In this document: positions 60,477 to 64,000 of the stretch, one piece after another | Numbering within the stretch: the first letter of the stretch is position 1 | Layout: every line of letters starts with the position of its first letter | Made by a program: the position numbers and the translations under genes | Origin: Rhynchopus sp. YZ270_cl-10 | Lineage: Eukaryota; Euglenozoa; Diplonemea; Diplonemida; Diplonemidae | NCBI GenBank assembly: GCA_964035575.1 | Contig: OZ037895.1 | Coordinates: forward strand, 310,001-374,000 | Direction of reading: 5' to 3' | DNA: 64,000 nucleotides | Notes under the pieces: generated by a model | Database searches by the model: none | Seen by the model: only the letters and a program-made list of their open reading frames with translations | Told to the model about the DNA's origin: nothing

Positions 60477-60540
60477 GAAAAATTGTTGGAGTAGTGTAGT
60501 TGCCTCGGTTGTGTTGCCACAGTTGTGCAATCTCCACTGT
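60477..60540 (+). repeat. hairpin family E, copy 10 (long form)
   Basis: AAAAATTGTTGGAGTAGTGT, TTGC, inner TGTG/CACA hairpin, GCAATCTCCACTG. 95 nt upstream of the small gene's start. Confidence 0.75.
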
Positions 60541-60711
60541 CCAAAAAGTTCACTCACGAAAAGGCCTCTGTCACTTTTTTTTTTTTGAAAAATAATTTCA
60601 CAACACCTAATGAGCGTAACCAGCATGCTTAAAAGGTTTCGAGTGAGAAAACCCTGGACAATAAAACCGCCACTTGATCTCTCAACAACATTCCTCTGGG
60701 AAAGTTAGTAA

Positions 60712-60781
60712 GTGTTTTTCGTGGAACGCAGCCAAATAGGTGTCAGATCTGTTTGGCGGCAAAGCGAGAAGGGAATTCAAG
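60712..60781 (+). repeat. hairpin family J, copy 2
   Basis: GTGTTTTTCGTGGAACGCAG, then GCCAAATAG pairing with CTGTTTGGC; loop differs from copy 1 while the stem is kept. Confidence 0.7.
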
Positions 60782-60995
60782 AAAATACTTGCTGTACTAG
60801 ATTTTTCTCGTTTTGCTCTCTCACTCTTTTGCTGGTTCTGATCACTTCGTGTTGGGAGAAAAAAAGTCAACAACAACCTACATTAGGCGCTCTGTATAGA
60901 GAGGGCAGGGGAGGGTGCAATGTGGGGGTTAAAGTTAAAAAAAATACAGCCGCTAAACCAATCCAACAGATTATCAAAATAAAAGAAAAGTTTAC

Positions 60996-61028
60996 AAGAT
61001 GATCCTAAGCCTCTTCGTGCTTAGTCTG
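60996..61028 (+). repeat. hairpin family A, copy 16
   Basis: AAGATGATCCTAAGC, loop CTCTTCGT, GCTTAGTCTGA; one inserted base in the loop. Confidence 0.75.
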
Positions 61029-61109
61029 ATTAGATTATTTGGTTTATTCATCAGTCGTTTGTTTTTTTTTTTTGTGTGTGTTATTGCTATTCGTGGGTGG
61101 CAAGTTTAG

Positions 61110-61185
61110 AAGATGACCCTAAACCTCTCGTTGCTTAATCACCTTGATCACATTCGTTATCGCGCAGCATCAGCTGCGTGGGTTT
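61110..61185 (+). repeat. hairpin family A, copy 17, with LINE1 3'-end relic
   Basis: AAGATGACCCTAAACC...TCACCTTGATCAC, then ATTCGTTATCGCGCAGC and CAGCTGCG. The second part aligns with the end of LINE1 ORF2 and its stop codon, so this is either a 5'-truncated LINE1-family relic or the ancestral form of the shared tail. CGCAGC/GCTGCG adds a second hairpin. Confidence 0.7.
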
Positions 61186-61201
61186 TCATCAAATAAAAGT
61201 T

Positions 61202-61275
61202 AAGTTGATAGTGCAAAAACGCCTCTGGGATAGGCACTGACACTCCGCGGGGTTATCGAACCCGGGAGGGGTGGT
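61202..61275 (+). repeat. hairpin family D composite with T-arm-like hairpin
   Basis: AAGTTGATAGTGCAAAAACG, CCTCTGGGATAGGCACTGAC, then CGGGGTTATCGAACCCGGG. The far flank TTGCAC (61288-61293) could close back on GTGCAA. Confidence 0.65.
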
Positions 61276-61610
61276 GTTGCACTTCGGTTGCTAACAGAGA
61301 AACTGTAAGCAGGCCACACAGTCATTTCCCCATTCTGACTGGAAGGGGTGATAACCTGGTTTAACACACCACTGGGGTCTGCTGAACCCAATGAGGGGGC
61401 GCCGACGGAACGGAGGGTGCACACGATCCCTCTTCACACCAGGGAATGGGGTGCGGTGGGGTTTCGCTGCTTAATGCTCGCATGTTAGCTTTTACGACAA
61501 GCCTTTGCATGACCACGCTCGCGGATGTTTGAGGTCTGCTTGGCGAGGAAGACCGTTGTGTAATTCGAAGTCGACCGCGAGAGAATCTAAAAAAAATAAA
61601 ATAAAAGAGG

Positions 61611-61697
61611 AAGTTGAAAGTGCAAAACGCCTCACCGTTCAACCGGCGGACGCAGAACACCACTTCTCTGTGGGGTATCGAACCCCCAGAGAGCACT
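61611..61697 (+). repeat. hairpin family D composite with T-arm-like hairpin
   Basis: AAGTTGAAAGTGCAAAACGC, CTCACCGTTCAACCGGCGG, then TCTCTG-T-GGGG, loop TATCGAA, CCCCC-AGAGA: a very stable second hairpin. Confidence 0.65.
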
Positions 61698-61849
61698 TCA
61701 TTTAGGGGAATAATCTGGGTTTGGGTGTTGAGCGTTAAATGGCCTGGGAAACGAATTTTTCTTTACGATCCCAATTGAAACAAACAAGATAAGTGGGCTG
61801 CGGCCAATCATCTGCAGGGGAACTTTTTTTTTCCTTTTCTCCTTTGCAG

Positions 61850-61890
61850 TATCGACAATCACCCTGTCTGAAGACGGGTTCTGTACAACA
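61850..61890 (+). repeat. hairpin family H, copy 5
   Basis: ATCGACAATCACCCTGTCT, loop GA, AGACGGGTTCTGTAC: same 7-bp architecture as copy 2 with one wobble pair. Confidence 0.7.
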
Positions 61891-62440
61891 AAGTCGCCCG
61901 AAGGCAAATGAAGCTCAAAGGTATAGATGCAGATCATCTTCAACTCAATGGAATTTACTTTAAGACAACACGTTTTTTATTGATGTCCTTGTGTCACAAC
62001 CCAGGTTCTGTGTCCGATGTCATCCTGTTGAGAAGGATTGAAAAAGACTTTTTTTTTTGCTTCCCCGCGATTTTTCATTTTCCCGTCAGCCCGATATAAT
62101 ATGCCCCAAGAATTATCAAAAAAAGAACCGCAAAACAACGAGACGCGTTCTGTTATTACTGAGACAGTTGTCACAGCAAGAACAGATCTGTGCAACACAA
62201 AAAAAAAAAAAGTCACGTGAATTGCCCGTTCGTGGGATACACGTTGTCAAAATAATAAATAATGATTGCAAAACAAAAACCTAATCAAAGAGAAAATTAG
62301 CAAGATGAATGCCACCAAAATAAGAACATAACAGAGCAACACTCAGCAGAAAGTGTGTCCTGGCACACTGTGAGAAGCATCTGCAGGGTATTGCCTGGCT
62401 TTACTGTACTGTTGTAACGAAACGAAATGGACAGCACCCC
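61891..62440. other. gene-free spacer downstream of partial cyclase gene
   Basis: Likely holds the cyclase 3' UTR. Nothing else recognised. Confidence 0.4.
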
Positions 62441-64000
62441 TCACGGTGTCACTTCCAATAGGCGCGCCCCTGCCCGTCTTGAGTGCACCGAAGAGCATGT
62501 AGAGTAGCTTTTCACAGACGCACTGCTCAGCTTCCCACTTGACACACTCGGGACGCTGTAGCCAGGTGTCACAGGGCGCAGCAGGTGGCCCTCCTCCCGC
62601 AGGTTTAGAACAACGTGCTTCACCACGGGGTCGCTGCTGGTGCTGAGCTTCGCAATGTCGCGTTCCGTGAACGCTTTGCGGTATGTGTCTGTCCACGTCC
62701 AGTCCGTTGGTGTCTCCGTCAAGGCCCACGAGCCTGACCCAACCCCAGCAGTGTTAACCTGTTCTACGCGGACGACCTTCTCGCATTCTGAGTCTGCTGT
62801 CCACTCGTCGACAGGGCGGACGAAGTTCTTCAGTGCAGTGTCCTGTGCAATGCTGCAGCACTTCTCCATAGCGGCGTGGAGGCAGGGCACGTCAAGCTTG
62901 CGTGCTGCCGTCGCAGCCATCTTGCACCAGTCCATGCACGAGCCGATCAGCATGTAGTACTTCTCGTCTAGGTGCCCGATGTGGCCGTGCATCACGCCGC
63001 CTGTAGAGAGGCCCACCCACACCCGCCCGTCCCAGATGGTGTCTGTGTAGAGCTGCTTCATCTGCACGACAGCCCGCACAGCGTTGTGCAGGTGGCTCAC
63101 ACACTTCTTGTATGTGTTCCAGGAGCAGTAGATGCCGGTGCTGCCGATGGAGATCACCCAGCCCTCGAAGCGCGACACTGTGTCCACTGCGGTTGCAACG
63201 AGAACGTCTAGCTGGACGGGTGCGTCAGTCTCGCCGAGCTGTGAGTAGTCTACGAGCACGTCAGCAACGGTGACGGACTTCCCGATGCGGAGGCGTGTCT
63301 TGTGCTGCTTCGTCTTGCGTGTCGACAGCGACGAATCGTCCCTCCGTGCAGTGGGTGTGGGCACGCTGGCCGAGTCGGTCAAGCTCGCACGCCTGCTGCC
63401 AAGCGACGCAGGCAGCAGGTAGTACACATGGCAAGTGTCCTTGATCCCGCGAAGCTGCCGCTGTCCCAGGTCAATCAGCTCCGGCTGCCCCAACGAAGGA
63501 AACGCATCCTGCTGCCGCAGCTCCGCCAGCACCTCGTCTGTGATAGTAATGGCACCACCCTGCGCCACACCCTGCACACGCGCCGCCTTGTTCACAGTCA
63601 CGCCAAAGTAGTCCACTCGCCCTGTCACAGGGTTCTCCTCTCGCTCCACATCACCAACATGCACCCCCATCCGAACGCGCAACCCACACCACGCCCCCTT
63701 CACCGTGCTGCACTCTGCAAACGCAAGGATCTCAGGTGGCCATTCGCAACTAAACAGCTTCTGCTGCGTAATCAGACAGAACGACACCGCAGACAACACA
63801 GAGTCAAACGCGACCATGAAGGCGTCACCAAGGGTTTTGACCTCGTAGCCTTTGAAGCGTGCCATGACACGACGTGTTGTGATGTTGTGCAGGTTGAGCG
63901 CCTCTTTCATGCTGTAGGGGGACATCTCCCAGAGGCGTGTGGAGGACTCGATGTCGGTGAAGACCATTGCGACGCGGCCGTGCGGGGCGGGGAATTTCTG
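62441..64000 (-). CDS. class III nucleotidyl cyclase, 5' part beyond the window
   Basis: At least 519 codons; the frame is open to the window edge and an ATG at 63967 falls inside the cyclase domain, so the gene continues to the right. The first domain (about 10-200) starts PAPHGRVAMVFTDIESSTRL and has VKTLGDAFMVAF, GLRVRMGVHVGD, RVDYFG and VTVNKAARV. Metal Asps, adenine-type Lys and Asp, and the catalytic Asn and Arg all appear present, so it should be an active adenylate cyclase unit (inference from family motifs). A second domain (about 250-400, DVLVATAVDTVSRFEGW to YYMLIGSCMDWCKMAA) is degenerate, as in the other cyclase proteins here. The Ser-rich C-terminus has no membrane helix. Upstream sensor or membrane segments cannot be judged. 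Confidence 0.85.
   Translation of the reverse strand, partial: QKFPAPHGRVAMVFTDIESSTRLWEMSPYSMKEALNLHNITTRRVMARFKGYEVKTLGDAFMVAFDSVLSAVSFCLITQQKLFSCEWPPEILAFAECSTVKGAWCGLRVRMGVHVGDVEREENPVTGRVDYFGVTVNKAARVQGVAQGGAITITDEVLAELRQQDAFPSLGQPELIDLGQRQLRGIKDTCHVYYLLPASLGSRRASLTDSASVPTPTARRDDSSLSTRKTKQHKTRLRIGKSVTVADVLVDYSQLGETDAPVQLDVLVATAVDTVSRFEGWVISIGSTGIYCSWNTYKKCVSHLHNAVRAVVQMKQLYTDTIWDGRVWVGLSTGGVMHGHIGHLDEKYYMLIGSCMDWCKMAATAARKLDVPCLHAAMEKCCSIAQDTALKNFVRPVDEWTADSECEKVVRVEQVNTAGVGSGSWALTETPTDWTWTDTYRKAFTERDIAKLSTSSDPVVKHVVLNLREEGHLLRPVTPGYSVPSVSSGKLSSASVKSYSTCSSVHSRRAGARLLEVTP

Noticed and set aside
13812-61146. Family A as hammerhead ribozymes or C/D snoRNAs (GATGA ... GTCACC)
   Set aside because: The hammerhead core needs CTGATGA and GAAA around its stems, and a C/D RNA needs a CTGA box; neither occurs consistently in the copies.
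34700-61690. GGTTATCGAACC hairpins as tRNA genes
   Set aside because: The T-arm-like part is there, but no acceptor, D or anticodon arm can be drawn in the expected order, and the loop has two extra bases.

Overview
ORGANISM. The window looks like nuclear DNA of a protist with one-strand gene arrangement and trans-splicing, most likely a euglenozoan and perhaps a diplonemid (inference). From 8.4 kb to the right edge every gene is on the minus strand. The starts of several genes are preceded by a pyrimidine tract and an AG about 25-35 nt before the ATG, as expected for spliced-leader acceptors. The class III cyclase domains have the trypanosomatid layout. Phosphoglycerate kinase, once its intron is removed, ends in -ARL, a peroxisome/glycosome targeting signal (PTS1). 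No ribosomal RNA, tRNA or spliced-leader RNA gene was recognised, so the taxonomic call rests on gene content only.

LAYOUT. 0-8.4 kb: repeats and small transposable elements around a hAT-transposase-like fragment (2.7-3.9 kb). 8.5-13.1 kb: a large membrane receptor with a degenerate cyclase domain. 13.8-20.3 kb: a non-LTR retrotransposon (LINE1) with an apurinic-type endonuclease; its two ORFs lie in one frame separated by a single UGA. 21.9-30.8 kb: nested TA-flanked foldback elements, one of them split by a complete second LINE (LINE2) with a restriction-like endonuclease and two OTU-like protease domains. 31.1-33.1 kb: a proline-rich surface glycoprotein-like gene. 37.9-39.7 kb: fatty acyl-CoA reductase (FAR). 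40.0-43.9 kb: a multi-cyclase-domain protein with EF-hands. 45.9-50.6 kb: a 773-bp DNA element, then a 1,687-bp tandem repeat present 2.3 times. 52.3-54.0 kb: phosphoglycerate kinase (PGK). 59.9-60.4 kb: a small proline-rich protein. 62.4 kb to the edge: the 3' part of another cyclase gene.

MAIN OBSERVATION. The intergenic DNA is strewn with more than 60 copies of at least nine families of short sequence (A-H and J, about 25-85 nt), most of which can fold as hairpins. They occur in one orientation relative to the genes, several show compensatory or wobble changes in their stems, and families A, B and C present the same apical heptamer (CTCTCGT on the plus strand, ACGAGAG in the sense of the genes) on unrelated stems. 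Family A is also the 3' end of LINE1; family E copies often carry an A-tail in gene sense. Two copies are interrupted by DNA transposons with clean target duplications, so the hairpins are older than those insertions. I know of no described element matching them.

GENES TOGETHER. Three cyclase-family proteins suggest cyclic-nucleotide signalling, one with EF-hands implying calcium input. PGK and FAR would both be placed in glycosomes, where kinetoplastids run glycolysis/gluconeogenesis and the first steps of ether-lipid synthesis; in both genes the targeting tripeptide lies on a short last exon behind an intron.
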